Source: an uncultured Prevotellaceae bacterium
GTDB lineage: Bacteria > Bacteroidota > Bacteroidia > Bacteroidales > Muribaculaceae
Assembly: GCA_946055125.1 (NCBI GenBank)
Contig: CAMGFF010000197.1
Span: 1 to 5,000 of the forward strand
DNA: 5,000 nt
Direction of reading: 5' to 3'
The notes beneath the pieces are model-generated. The model saw only the letters and a program-made list of their open reading frames with translations, was not told the DNA's origin and searched no databases. Below, piece by piece: positions 1 to 5,000 of this stretch. The position numbers and the translations under genes were made by a program. How positions within the stretch are numbered: the stretch's first letter is position 1; every line of letters begins with the position of its first letter.

Positions 1-53
1 TTGGTTTATACATTTACATTATGAGAAACGCGATGAATGTGAAAATATTGTAA
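1..53 (+). CDS. C-terminal end of a truncated gene, possibly a T9SS-sorted secreted protein
   Basis: Reading the + strand from base 3 gives GLYIYIMRNAMNVKIL and then a TAA stop at 51-53. The pattern GLYIY, a short polar stretch, then VKIL at the extreme end resembles the last beta strands of Bacteroidetes type IX secretion sorting domains (Por-secretion tail), which commonly end as G-hydrophobic-Y-I...K-V/I-hydrophobic. Only 16 codons are visible, so the body of the protein and its role are unknown. It would converge on the flippase gene with a gap of about 33 bases. The competing + frame from base 2 is open to a stop at 113-115, but it would overlap the flippase gene and looks less like a natural C-terminus. 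The call rests on a short motif and is tentative. Confidence 0.38.
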   Translation, partial: GLYIYIMRNAMNVKIL

Positions 54-86
54 CAGGGCAGCACTATTTTCCCCGGCCGGTCACGC

Positions 87-1502
87 TCACGCGCGGCGGG
101 CCAGACGGGCCATGAGCTTGTCGTGCAGCGCCTGTGGCATGAAAATGAGCGCGGCGGCAATCACCACCACGAGGTAGCATGCCTCAAAGACGCGATTCGG
201 AGTGCAATAGAATAGCACTCCACTGGCAATCACAAGCAAGAACGCCACCCACGACCGCGCGGAGATGTGAATCTTGAAATATTTGCGCGTGTCGATGGCG
301 CGATACACGAGCAGCACCCCGAATGACACAATGGAGCATGCCACGATGCCAAAGGTGCCGAAGTGGCTTATCAGCACGAAGTTGCCCACCACATTCACCA
401 CCCCGGCCAGCATGATGCTGGGCATGGAGCGTGCCGTGCAGCGCGAACACTGGTAGCCAAGCTCAAAGAAAGTGCTGATGGCATAAATCATCGATGAGAA
501 TGCCAGCGGATATAGATAGACTACACTTTGCTGGTAGTCGCAGTTTACTATCCATGGGTAGCATAGCCTCAACCCGAAGCAAAACACCACCACCAGTGCC
601 GACATGGCATAAATGTAGCTGTTGAAAATCGACGAGAAGAACCGGTTGCGGTCGGGCGAGTGATACTGCTGCAAGGCATTCTCCTGCCAGGCTTGGTAGA
701 AGATGGCCGAGATAATCTGCAATATTGTGGCAAACTTGAGCACCACGGCATACTGGCCGTTCTCGGCAAGCCCTATGTAGTGTTCTATGAAAAACTTGTT
801 GCTACTGCTTATCACCCACCAGCACAGCCCGTTTATCATCAGGGGAAGGCTGTAGATAAGTATTTGGCGGCCAATCTCCAAGTCGGTGACACTCTGACGG
901 AAGTATCGTGACATCACCTTGAGCTTAACCTCGATGCACACTACAGAAATAATACGTGCAAATATATTGGAGAGGAAAATACCCTCAATTCCCAGCTTGA
1001 GCCACACCACGAGCACAAGGCTCAGCACCATAAGCGCCGACGAGGTGATAATTCCGGCCAAAGCATAATATTTCGTGTAGCCAAGGCCTCGGTAGGTGCT
1101 TATGGCTATCTCGTAGAATGCCATCACCACAAGCATTGCCACTATGAGCCAAAGGCAGGCAATCTTGGTGAACATCGACACAAGCAGGGCTACACCCAAA
1201 ACCAGTGCCGAGTTGCTTATCACAGCTTTGTAGATGGTGGATATTACCTTGGTGCGCAGTGTGTTGTCGGTACTATCTACAAGGAAGCGGAAGCCGCCAT
1301 CGTTCATCTGAAGGCACACCACACTCAGTGCCACAAGTATTGCCGAGAGGCACAGGTCGTAGTAGCCATATTCGGCCACCGGCACGAAAAAGGTGTAGAG
1401 CGGCACCAGCAGGAACGTGATGAGCTTGCTGCCCAGTGTGCCCATGCCATATATCAACATATCGTTTATGAATTTGCCCGACCGGCTCTTCGATTGATTC
1501 AT
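87..1502 (-). CDS. Polysaccharide/lipid-linked glycan flippase (Wzx/RfbX-like, MOP superfamily)
   Basis: A 471-residue, strongly hydrophobic inner-membrane protein with about 14 predicted membrane segments, roughly at residues 14-40, 48-65, 90-112, 114-132, 146-168, 172-192, 214-232, 253-272, 296-314, 326-346, 362-380, 384-402, 416-433 and 437-457. The N-terminus (a glycine, then a long hydrophobic segment ending in PLYT, then EYGYYDL at 44-50) is typical of polysaccharide biosynthesis/export proteins (PF01943, COG2244). Length and the positively charged end (ARLARRA) fit a complete protein. Family members flip undecaprenyl-linked O-antigen, capsule or exopolysaccharide units to the periplasmic face; the substrate cannot be read from the sequence. 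The ATG at 1502 is preceded by GAGGTG (1505-1510), a reasonable ribosome-binding site, and by a -7 element at 1531-1538. It is divergent from a sugar nucleotidyltransferase, which supports a glycan role. A MATE-type drug exporter is less likely given the N-terminal pattern. Confidence 0.88.
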   Translation of the reverse strand: MNQSKSRSGKFINDMLIYGMGTLGSKLITFLLVPLYTFFVPVAEYGYYDLCLSAILVALSVVCLQMNDGGFRFLVDSTDNTLRTKVISTIYKAVISNSALVLGVALLVSMFTKIACLWLIVAMLVVMAFYEIAISTYRGLGYTKYYALAGIITSSALMVLSLVLVVWLKLGIEGIFLSNIFARIISVVCIEVKLKVMSRYFRQSVTDLEIGRQILIYSLPLMINGLCWWVISSSNKFFIEHYIGLAENGQYAVVLKFATILQIISAIFYQAWQENALQQYHSPDRNRFFSSIFNSYIYAMSALVVVFCFGLRLCYPWIVNCDYQQSVVYLYPLAFSSMIYAISTFFELGYQCSRCTARSMPSIMLAGVVNVVGNFVLISHFGTFGIVACSIVSFGVLLVYRAIDTRKYFKIHISARSWVAFLLVIASGVLFYCTPNRVFEACYLVVVIAAALIFMPQALHDKLMARLARRA

Positions 1503-1504
1503 TA

Positions 1505-1510
1505 CACCTC
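1505..1510 (-). promoter_or_regulatory. Ribosome-binding site of the flippase gene
   Basis: Read on the - strand this is GAGGTG. The GAGG core lies four bases before the ATG at 1502, so the spacing is short. It supports this start codon and is notable because the other two complete genes in the window lack a recognisable Shine-Dalgarno sequence. Confidence 0.5.
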
Positions 1511-1530
1511 AGTTTTGCTGAATTTTCCTG

Positions 1531-1538
1531 CAAAAGTA
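1531..1538 (-). promoter_or_regulatory. Bacteroidetes-type -7 promoter element for the flippase gene
   Basis: On the - strand this reads TACTTTTG, an exact match to the TAnnTTTG -7 consensus of the Bacteroidetes primary sigma factor. I see no good TTTG -33 box 19-21 bases upstream. Transcription starting a few bases past the element would give a leader of only about 20 bases that still contains the GAGGTG ribosome-binding site, which is consistent with the chosen start. Confidence 0.55.
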
Positions 1539-1571
1539 GCCATATTTTTTTGATTTCTCCCCATTTGCCCA

Positions 1572-1602
1572 CACAAATTGCCTCCCGTGGCCTCAATTTG
1601 TG
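1572..1602. repeat. 9-bp inverted repeat in the divergent promoter region
   Basis: CACAAATTG at 1572-1580 is the exact reverse complement of CAATTTGTG at 1594-1602, separated by 13 bases. It lies between the two outward-facing -7 elements, upstream of both transcription units, where a shared operator would be expected. It could also form a hairpin if transcribed. No regulator gene is present in the window, so an operator role is inference; a perfect 9-bp repeat of AT-rich half-sites could also be chance. Confidence 0.4.
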
Positions 1603-1613
1603 CATTTTGTGGT

Positions 1614-1634
1614 GGCATTTTGCCAAAAAATGCC
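1614..1634. repeat. Short hairpin-forming inverted repeat (8-bp stem)
   Basis: GGCATTTT at 1614-1621 pairs with AAAATGCC at 1627-1634 around a 5-base loop (GCCAA). It sits between the 9-bp inverted repeat and the -7 element of the nucleotidyltransferase gene. No uridine run follows the stem on the + strand, so a simple intrinsic terminator in that direction is unlikely. Its role is unknown. Confidence 0.35.
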
Positions 1635-1667
1635 CCGGCACATGCGGTGTGATTGATTTTTTGTGTG

Positions 1668-1675
1668 TAATTTTG
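1668..1675 (+). promoter_or_regulatory. Bacteroidetes-type -7 promoter element for the nucleotidyltransferase gene
   Basis: TAATTTTG matches TAnnTTTG exactly and lies 58 bases before the ATG at 1734, giving a leader of roughly 50 bases. No convincing TTTG -33 box stands 19-21 bases upstream; the nearest TTTG (1660-1663) is too close. The element is placed by pattern and position only. Confidence 0.5.
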
Positions 1676-1733
1676 CGGTGGAATATGTGGCACGGCGCAC
1701 CGCCGCCCACTCACCGATAACTCAACTATACAC

Positions 1734-2789
1734 ATGACTATCGACACTTCACCCTACATCATCTCGCAGGAGGCCTCCACGCTCGACGCGCTCCGCCAGC
1801 TCAACGACCTGTCGGGAAAGGCAATGACCCTCTTTGCCACCGACCGCCAACACCGAGTCACCGGCACACTCACCGATGGCGACATTCGCCGCAGCCTCAT
1901 CGCCGGCGCACAGCTCACCACTCCGGTGCGCGACATCATGCACCGCCACTTTGCCGCCTTCCGCGGCGAGGCCCCGCAAATTGCCGAGATTCGCGAGGTA
2001 CGCGCCCGCCGCATCACCCTGGTGCCACACCTCAATGCCGACGGCACGCTGCGCCGCCTCTACGACTTCTCGGTGTATCACTCCATCCTCCCCATCGACG
2101 CTGTGCTCATGGCCGGCGGCAAGGGCGAGCGGCTGCGCCCCATGACGCTCGACACCCCCAAGCCCCTGCTCAAGATTGGCGACAAGTGCATCATCGACTA
2201 CAACATCGAGGCACTCGCCCGCAATGGCGTGACCAATATAAGCGTCACCGTGAACTACCTCGCCGAGAAGCTGCAGCAGCACTTCGCACGGCCCGTGGCC
2301 GGAGTGCAGGTGAAGTGCGTGAAGGAACCCTGCCGCTTAGGCACCATAGGCTCGCTCACCCTGGTCGACGACCTCACCAGCGACACCGTGCTGCTCATGA
2401 ACTCCGACTTGCTCACCAACGTGAGCTTCGAGGAAATGTTTTTAGCCCACTGCGAGGCTGAGGCCGACCTCACCGTGGCCGTGATACCCTACATGGTGTC
2501 GGTGCCCTACGCCATATTCCGCACCGAGGGCAACGACGTGCGCGGCCTCGAGGAGAAACCCACCTACAACTACTATGCCAACGCCGGAATCTACATGATT
2601 AAGCGCAGCCGGCTCGAGATTATCCCTCGCGGTGAATACTACGACGCCACCGACTTCCTCGAGGAGCTCATTGCCCGCGGCTGCCGCGTGCGCCAGTTCC
2701 CCATAAGTGGCACCTGGATCGACATAGGCTCGCCCGACGACTTCCGCGCCGCCCAAGACTTGGTGGCCCGGAGTCGTTTCACAACGTGA
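1734..2789 (+). CDS. CBS-domain-pair / sugar-1-phosphate nucleotidyltransferase fusion
   Basis: A 351-residue cytoplasmic enzyme. Residues about 5-58 and 64-117 look like two CBS motifs (the first with VTGTLTDGDIRRSL at 42-55, the second starting PVRDIMHRHF), a module that usually binds adenine nucleotides and tunes activity. Residues about 122-345 form an NTP_transferase domain: the nucleotide-binding loop LMAGGKGERLRPMT (125-138), PKPLLKIGD (142-150), the metal-binding aspartate in NSDLL (Asp225), EEKP (273-276), NAGIYMI (283-289) and GTWIDIGSPDDF (326-337). The family transfers an NMP from an NTP to a sugar 1-phosphate, giving an NDP-sugar plus pyrophosphate. The same domain order occurs in PtmE/LegF-type enzymes, which make GDP-glucosamine for legionaminic acid in Campylobacter, but no other gene of that pathway is visible, so no symbol is given. 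The ATG at 1734 keeps the whole CBS pair and has no obvious Shine-Dalgarno sequence. Its GC content is visibly higher than that of the neighbouring flippase gene. Confidence 0.9.
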   Translation: MTIDTSPYIISQEASTLDALRQLNDLSGKAMTLFATDRQHRVTGTLTDGDIRRSLIAGAQLTTPVRDIMHRHFAAFRGEAPQIAEIREVRARRITLVPHLNADGTLRRLYDFSVYHSILPIDAVLMAGGKGERLRPMTLDTPKPLLKIGDKCIIDYNIEALARNGVTNISVTVNYLAEKLQQHFARPVAGVQVKCVKEPCRLGTIGSLTLVDDLTSDTVLLMNSDLLTNVSFEEMFLAHCEAEADLTVAVIPYMVSVPYAIFRTEGNDVRGLEEKPTYNYYANAGIYMIKRSRLEIIPRGEYYDATDFLEELIARGCRVRQFPISGTWIDIGSPDDFRAAQDLVARSRFTT

Positions 2790-2870
2790 GATTACGGGAG
2801 GTGATAGTCGATCGGTCTTCCCTCGAAAATGGGATTGCCATGACGACGTTGTCATTCTAACCAACAAAAC

Positions 2871-2918
2871 AATAGCCCGGCACAGCTTTCCCATTCTGTG
2901 CCGGGCTATTATTTTTTT
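2871..2918 (+). terminator. Strong intrinsic terminator, probably serving both convergent genes
   Basis: AATAGCCCGGCACAG (2871-2885) is perfectly complementary to CTGTGCCGGGCTATT (2896-2910), giving a 15-bp stem with a 10-base loop. On the + strand it is followed by A and T7 (2911-2918), a textbook Rho-independent terminator 81 bases after the nucleotidyltransferase stop. On the - strand the stem is followed by TGTTTTGTTGG, a broken T-run, so it probably also ends the convergent secreted-protein transcript, which stops at 2941. Confidence 0.93.
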
Positions 2919-2940
2919 GTGGATGCCTTGTGACGTGCCG

Positions 2941-3033
2941 TCACTTGGTCACTGCAAATTTCTTGCCACCCGAGATGTAGAAACCGGGGGTGAGGCTGTC
3001 GCGGTTCACTCTCACGCCTTGCAGATTATAAAC
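2941..3033 (-). other. T9SS-like C-terminal sorting region of the secreted protein
   Basis: This segment encodes residues 518-548. It contains the PVYNLQGVRV-type strand, a polar linker and the terminal GFYISGGKKFAV strand pair with basic residues at the end. In Bacteroidetes this arrangement marks proteins carried across the outer membrane by the type IX secretion system, or by a related route in gut Bacteroidales. The motif is seen directly; functional sorting is inference, because no secretion genes are in the window. Confidence 0.6.
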
Positions 3034-4587
3034 CGGGGCATCGATACTCCTGCCGGTCACAATGCTCTCAACTCCCGACTCGTTGTGCCATGTTTCTACG
3101 TCGGACACCGACTCGGTGCCACCACCATAATACACAAGCTGCACGGTGATAGCTTCAATGCCATCTTCCTCATCGTTGATAATGAGGGAGTTGTAGCTGT
3201 TGTTCCAGTAGAAGTTATAATCGGGTGTGGTGAGTGTGAGTGGCAGCTCGGTGAGATCCTCGCTCAGGCAGGGATATGCGGCAGTGGTAAATGTGTAAGG
3301 CACGCCATTCACTGTGAAGCGCAGAGCCATCTTAGCAGGATCGAGAAAATTGTCCTCGGCATCGAATGTGGCAGTGCGCAACGCGATACCATAGCAGGCG
3401 GGATCGCTCCAGTCGTTGAAGCTCACGTCGGTGAACACGGGCTTCATGGGAGTGCGGGCCACGTCGTGGAATTTCTTAATAGTGGGCGCGATATAACGGT
3501 AGAGGCAATTGGCAGAGTTGGGCTCCACCGACAACAGTATGTCGGCCGAAGGATTGGTGAGGCAGCCGTTCGCGGCATCGTAGTCGAAAGTGATATTATC
3601 CTTTGTGGGAGTGAATGTGGTCGATGCGATGCCCCACTCGTTGATTTGGGTTTCGTGAGTTGCAGGGGTGAGATAAATGAGGTATCCGTTCTTCACGCCC
3701 ACGAGCTGTGCATTGGTAAAAGTCACCTTATTGCCATCGATTGAGCCTTTCACCCACATGTCGTAATCATCAACGAGTCCTTTCACCAGCACATCATTGC
3801 CATCAATGGCAATCTCGCCAAGCATACCGAGCTTGTCGGTAAGGTCGAGCTCGCTCACGTCGGGATTGGTATATACAATCTCAGCCTTAATCTTCTCAGC
3901 CGATTCAGTTGGCTGGGCGATAGCCACATCGAGCTTTGTGTATTCGGTGACCATATCCATGTAGCCGGCCCACTCATTGGCATATTCCTCGCTATAGAAA
4001 GCTGCGATGCCACTCTGCTCGGCCACGCTTCCGTCGAGCGATATTTTGTCGCCATCGATTGTGAAGGTAATAGCCTGAACCTCTGTATCAATCACTACCG
4101 CAGCAAGGGCATTGTCGCCGGCTCCCTCAAGGTCGATTTTTGCAGGATATAGATGAAGATAGGCGTTATTCCACGAATCGTGGGCTATTGGGGTGCCCGG
4201 CTCCACGGTTATCTTTGTGCCGTCGGAGCTCAGTGTGCCCTGAATCCAGGCATCGTTGTTCACCCATGTGAGCACATTGCGCAGCCACACCACACCGTCG
4301 GCTGCTTTCACCACCTCGGCATAGAACCCATCCTGTTCCATGGTATAGAGGTCGCCCCAGTCCCAAATCAGCGACTGGCCTGCACGCTTATACACACTGT
4401 ATTCTCCTACTGGCTTGTCGTAGAGCAGGCCATCGGCAGCAGGCTCGGCTTTAATCTTGGCACGCTTGATCTCTGTTGCCGACTTGGCAAACCTCACTCT
4501 ATTGACACTCTTAAAAGCATCTACACCTGCCGAAGCTCCAAAAGCCACAGCCATTGCCATAAATAGAACTACGTAAAACTTTTTCAT
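2941..4587 (-). CDS. Exported protein of unknown function with two beta-rich repeats and a T9SS-like C-terminal tail
   Basis: A 548-residue protein I cannot assign to a named family. Residues 1-20 form a signal peptide (MKK, a hydrophobic core, ASA cleavage site before Gly21); there is no lipobox cysteine, so it is not a lipoprotein. The body is rich in Trp, Tyr, Asp and alternating hydrophobic residues, suggesting beta-sheets. Two segments resemble each other: residues about 99-150 (WLRNVL...WIQGTLSSDGTKITV) and 265-310 (VLVKGL...MWVKGSIDGNKVTF), each followed by a further ITF-type strand region (173-220 and 331-372), so modules of about 150 residues appear duplicated. Four cysteines (342, 361, 398, 440) lie in the second half. 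The end, VYNLQGVRVN (519-528) then GFYISGGKKFAVTK, resembles Bacteroidales type IX sorting tails, implying the outer surface or export beyond it. The start is set by the signal peptide; the ATG has no Shine-Dalgarno sequence. It is monocistronic within the window, with its own promoter and a shared terminator. Confidence 0.85.
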   Translation of the reverse strand: MKKFYVVLFMAMAVAFGASAGVDAFKSVNRVRFAKSATEIKRAKIKAEPAADGLLYDKPVGEYSVYKRAGQSLIWDWGDLYTMEQDGFYAEVVKAADGVVWLRNVLTWVNNDAWIQGTLSSDGTKITVEPGTPIAHDSWNNAYLHLYPAKIDLEGAGDNALAAVVIDTEVQAITFTIDGDKISLDGSVAEQSGIAAFYSEEYANEWAGYMDMVTEYTKLDVAIAQPTESAEKIKAEIVYTNPDVSELDLTDKLGMLGEIAIDGNDVLVKGLVDDYDMWVKGSIDGNKVTFTNAQLVGVKNGYLIYLTPATHETQINEWGIASTTFTPTKDNITFDYDAANGCLTNPSADILLSVEPNSANCLYRYIAPTIKKFHDVARTPMKPVFTDVSFNDWSDPACYGIALRTATFDAEDNFLDPAKMALRFTVNGVPYTFTTAAYPCLSEDLTELPLTLTTPDYNFYWNNSYNSLIINDEEDGIEAITVQLVYYGGGTESVSDVETWHNESGVESIVTGRSIDAPVYNLQGVRVNRDSLTPGFYISGGKKFAVTK

Positions 4588-4671
4588 ACGATTTGTAATG
4601 TTTATTGAAAATTAGTAAATCTTGTCACATTTCATAGCGACGAATCATTATTAAATTGGCAATTATCGCTG

Positions 4672-4679
4672 CAAATTTA
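4672..4679 (-). promoter_or_regulatory. Bacteroidetes-type -7 promoter element for the secreted-protein gene
   Basis: Read on the - strand this is TAAATTTG, matching TAnnTTTG exactly, in a strongly AT-rich stretch. It lies 84 bases before the ATG at 4587, giving a leader of roughly 75-80 bases. No TTTG occurs at the usual 19-21 base distance upstream; a TTG 12 bases away is too close. The match and the monocistronic context make it the best promoter candidate in this gap. Confidence 0.6.
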
Positions 4680-4857
4680 CCTATATATTATCAACGAATT
4701 ATCACATTTTTCAAAAAACATCGTGTTTCTATGGGAATATCGGCATAAATTGAGGATTTTCAGTTAATGACTCAGTTTTGCAGTTCGGTAAAGGGGTGTG
4801 GTTGCCATATATCGGGGCAGGGCTGATCTCGCGGGCAGATTTTCGGTTCTCAGCGCA

Positions 4858-4882
4858 TAAAATGGGGCATTTCCCGATTTTA
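4858..4882 (-). terminator. Possible weak terminator hairpin downstream of the right-edge gene
   Basis: TAAAAT (4858-4863) pairs with ATTTTA (4877-4882), followed after one G/G mismatch by GGG (4865-4867) paired with CCC (4873-4875), closing a 5-base loop. On the - strand the short GC core is followed by CATTTTAT, a modest T-rich tail. It lies about 60 bases past the stop of the truncated - strand gene. The stem is short and the T-run interrupted, so terminator activity is uncertain. Confidence 0.35.
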
Positions 4883-4899
4883 TTGGGTACGCCGAACAG

Positions 4900-4918
4900 C
4901 CTCCGATGTGCTCGGAGG
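4900..4918. repeat. Perfect 7-bp GC-rich hairpin
   Basis: CCTCCGA (4900-4906) is the exact reverse complement of TCGGAGG (4912-4918), with a 5-base loop (TGTGC). A compact GC-rich hairpin such as this 24 bases past a stop codon could stabilise the 3' end of the upstream - strand transcript or act as part of its terminator. Neither strand has a T-run after the stem, so it is not a standard intrinsic terminator alone. It could also be one copy of a dispersed palindromic element. Confidence 0.5.
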
Positions 4919-4941
4919 TTGCAAATGGGGGGGGTGATTTT

Positions 4942-5000
4942 TCAGGCCCGCCGTTTTTGCCGTTGCTTCTGCTTTTCTTCTTTGGCAAGTTGCCGGGCGG
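4942..5000 (-). CDS. C-terminal end of a truncated gene with a Lys/Arg/Gln-rich tail
   Basis: On the - strand, the frame starting at 4998 reads ARQLAKEEKQKQRQKRRA and stops at TGA (4942-4944). A charged helical tail rich in K, R, Q and E is a common end for cytoplasmic proteins of Bacteroidales, and the stop is followed by hairpins in a plausible 3' region. Only 18 codons are visible, so no function can be proposed. An alternative - strand frame is open through 4764-4988, but its proline/serine-rich composition and lack of a promoter or ribosome-binding site make it the poorer choice. Confidence 0.5.
   Translation of the reverse strand, partial: ARQLAKEEKQKQRQKRRA

Larger units (their letters stand above)
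4588..4941. other. 354-base intergenic region without a supported gene
   Basis: The region separates the secreted-protein gene from the truncated gene at the right edge; both are on the - strand. Its left half is AT-rich and holds the secreted-protein promoter. Its right half is more GC-rich and holds two hairpins (4858-4882 and 4900-4918) and a G8 tract (4927-4934). From about 4680 to 4857 I see no gene, RNA or repeat I can support. The gap and the hairpins suggest that the two - strand genes are transcribed separately. Confidence 0.6.

Noticed and set aside
1502..1747. A - strand open frame of 81 codons whose TAA stop overlaps the flippase ATG (TAATG), suggesting translational coupling
   Set aside because: It would start inside the nucleotidyltransferase gene and run across the divergent promoters and the -7 element of the flippase itself. 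The translation resembles no known protein, so the overlap is most likely chance.
1749..2282. A - strand open frame (177 codons) opposite the nucleotidyltransferase gene
   Set aside because: It is a shadow frame in high-GC coding DNA. The + strand carries clear CBS and NTP_transferase motifs, and the antisense translation is low-complexity and rich in Gly, Ala, Val and His.
2840..2855. Near-palindrome ATGACGACGTTGTCAT in the convergent intergenic region
   Set aside because: Only a short stem with one G-T pair around a 4-base loop, far weaker than the adjacent terminator and with no second copy or positional reason to be an operator.
2917..3744. A long + strand open frame (275 codons) opposite the secreted-protein gene
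   Set aside because: It is antisense to a gene with a clear signal peptide, promoter and C-terminal tail. Its His/Gly/Val/Cys-rich translation has no recognisable domain, and it begins just after the strong terminator with no promoter of its own.
4153..4566. A + strand open frame (137 codons) opposite the N-terminal part of the secreted protein
   Set aside because: It is antisense to the signal peptide and first module of a well-supported gene, has no homology I recognise, and ends within the opposite gene's first codons.
4770..4780. The 11-base string CTCAGTTTTGC, also present at 1508-1518 next to the flippase start
   Set aside because: It is too short to be a meaningful repeat, its context differs at the two sites, and it does not match the TAnnTTTG promoter element.
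4764..4988. A - strand open frame of 74 codons in the right intergenic region
   Set aside because: Its frame conflicts with the more natural Lys/Arg-rich C-terminus ending at 4942. It spans both hairpins and the G8 tract, is rich in Pro and Ser, and has no ribosome-binding site or promoter in view.

Overview
The window looks like chromosomal DNA from a Bacteroidales bacterium, possibly of the Muribaculaceae/Prevotella type; the family-level guess is inference. Evidence for the order: matches to the Bacteroidetes -7 promoter element TAnnTTTG upstream of all three complete genes, little or no Shine-Dalgarno sequence before two of them, and a secreted protein ending in a type IX secretion (T9SS)-like tail.

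Layout from left to right. Positions 1-53 (+) probably hold the last codons of a gene that begins outside the window; its end resembles a T9SS sorting tail. Positions 87-1502 (-) encode a 471-residue polytopic flippase of the Wzx/RfbX type. A 231-base divergent intergenic region (1503-1733) carries outward-facing -7 elements for both flanking genes, a 9-bp inverted repeat, a second hairpin and a short direct repeat. Positions 1734-2789 (+) encode a 351-residue fusion of a CBS-domain pair and a sugar-1-phosphate nucleotidyltransferase. A very strong 15-bp-stem terminator (2871-2910) separates it from the convergent gene at 2941-4587 (-), a 548-residue exported protein of unknown function with two apparently repeated beta-rich modules and a C-terminal sorting-like tail. 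The 354-base gap 4588-4941 holds that gene's promoter, two hairpins and a G8 tract. The right edge (4942-5000, -) is the lysine/arginine-rich C-terminus of another truncated gene.

Functional reading. The divergent pair fits glycan biosynthesis: the nucleotidyltransferase would activate a sugar 1-phosphate in the cytoplasm, and the flippase would move a lipid-linked glycan across the inner membrane. The window contains no glycosyltransferases or sugar-modifying enzymes, so neither the sugar nor the glycan can be named. The secreted protein is in a separate transcription unit and has no visible link to the pair. I found no RNA gene, insertion sequence or CRISPR array, and no clear new multi-gene system. 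The least explained items are the secreted protein and the symmetry elements between the two divergent genes.
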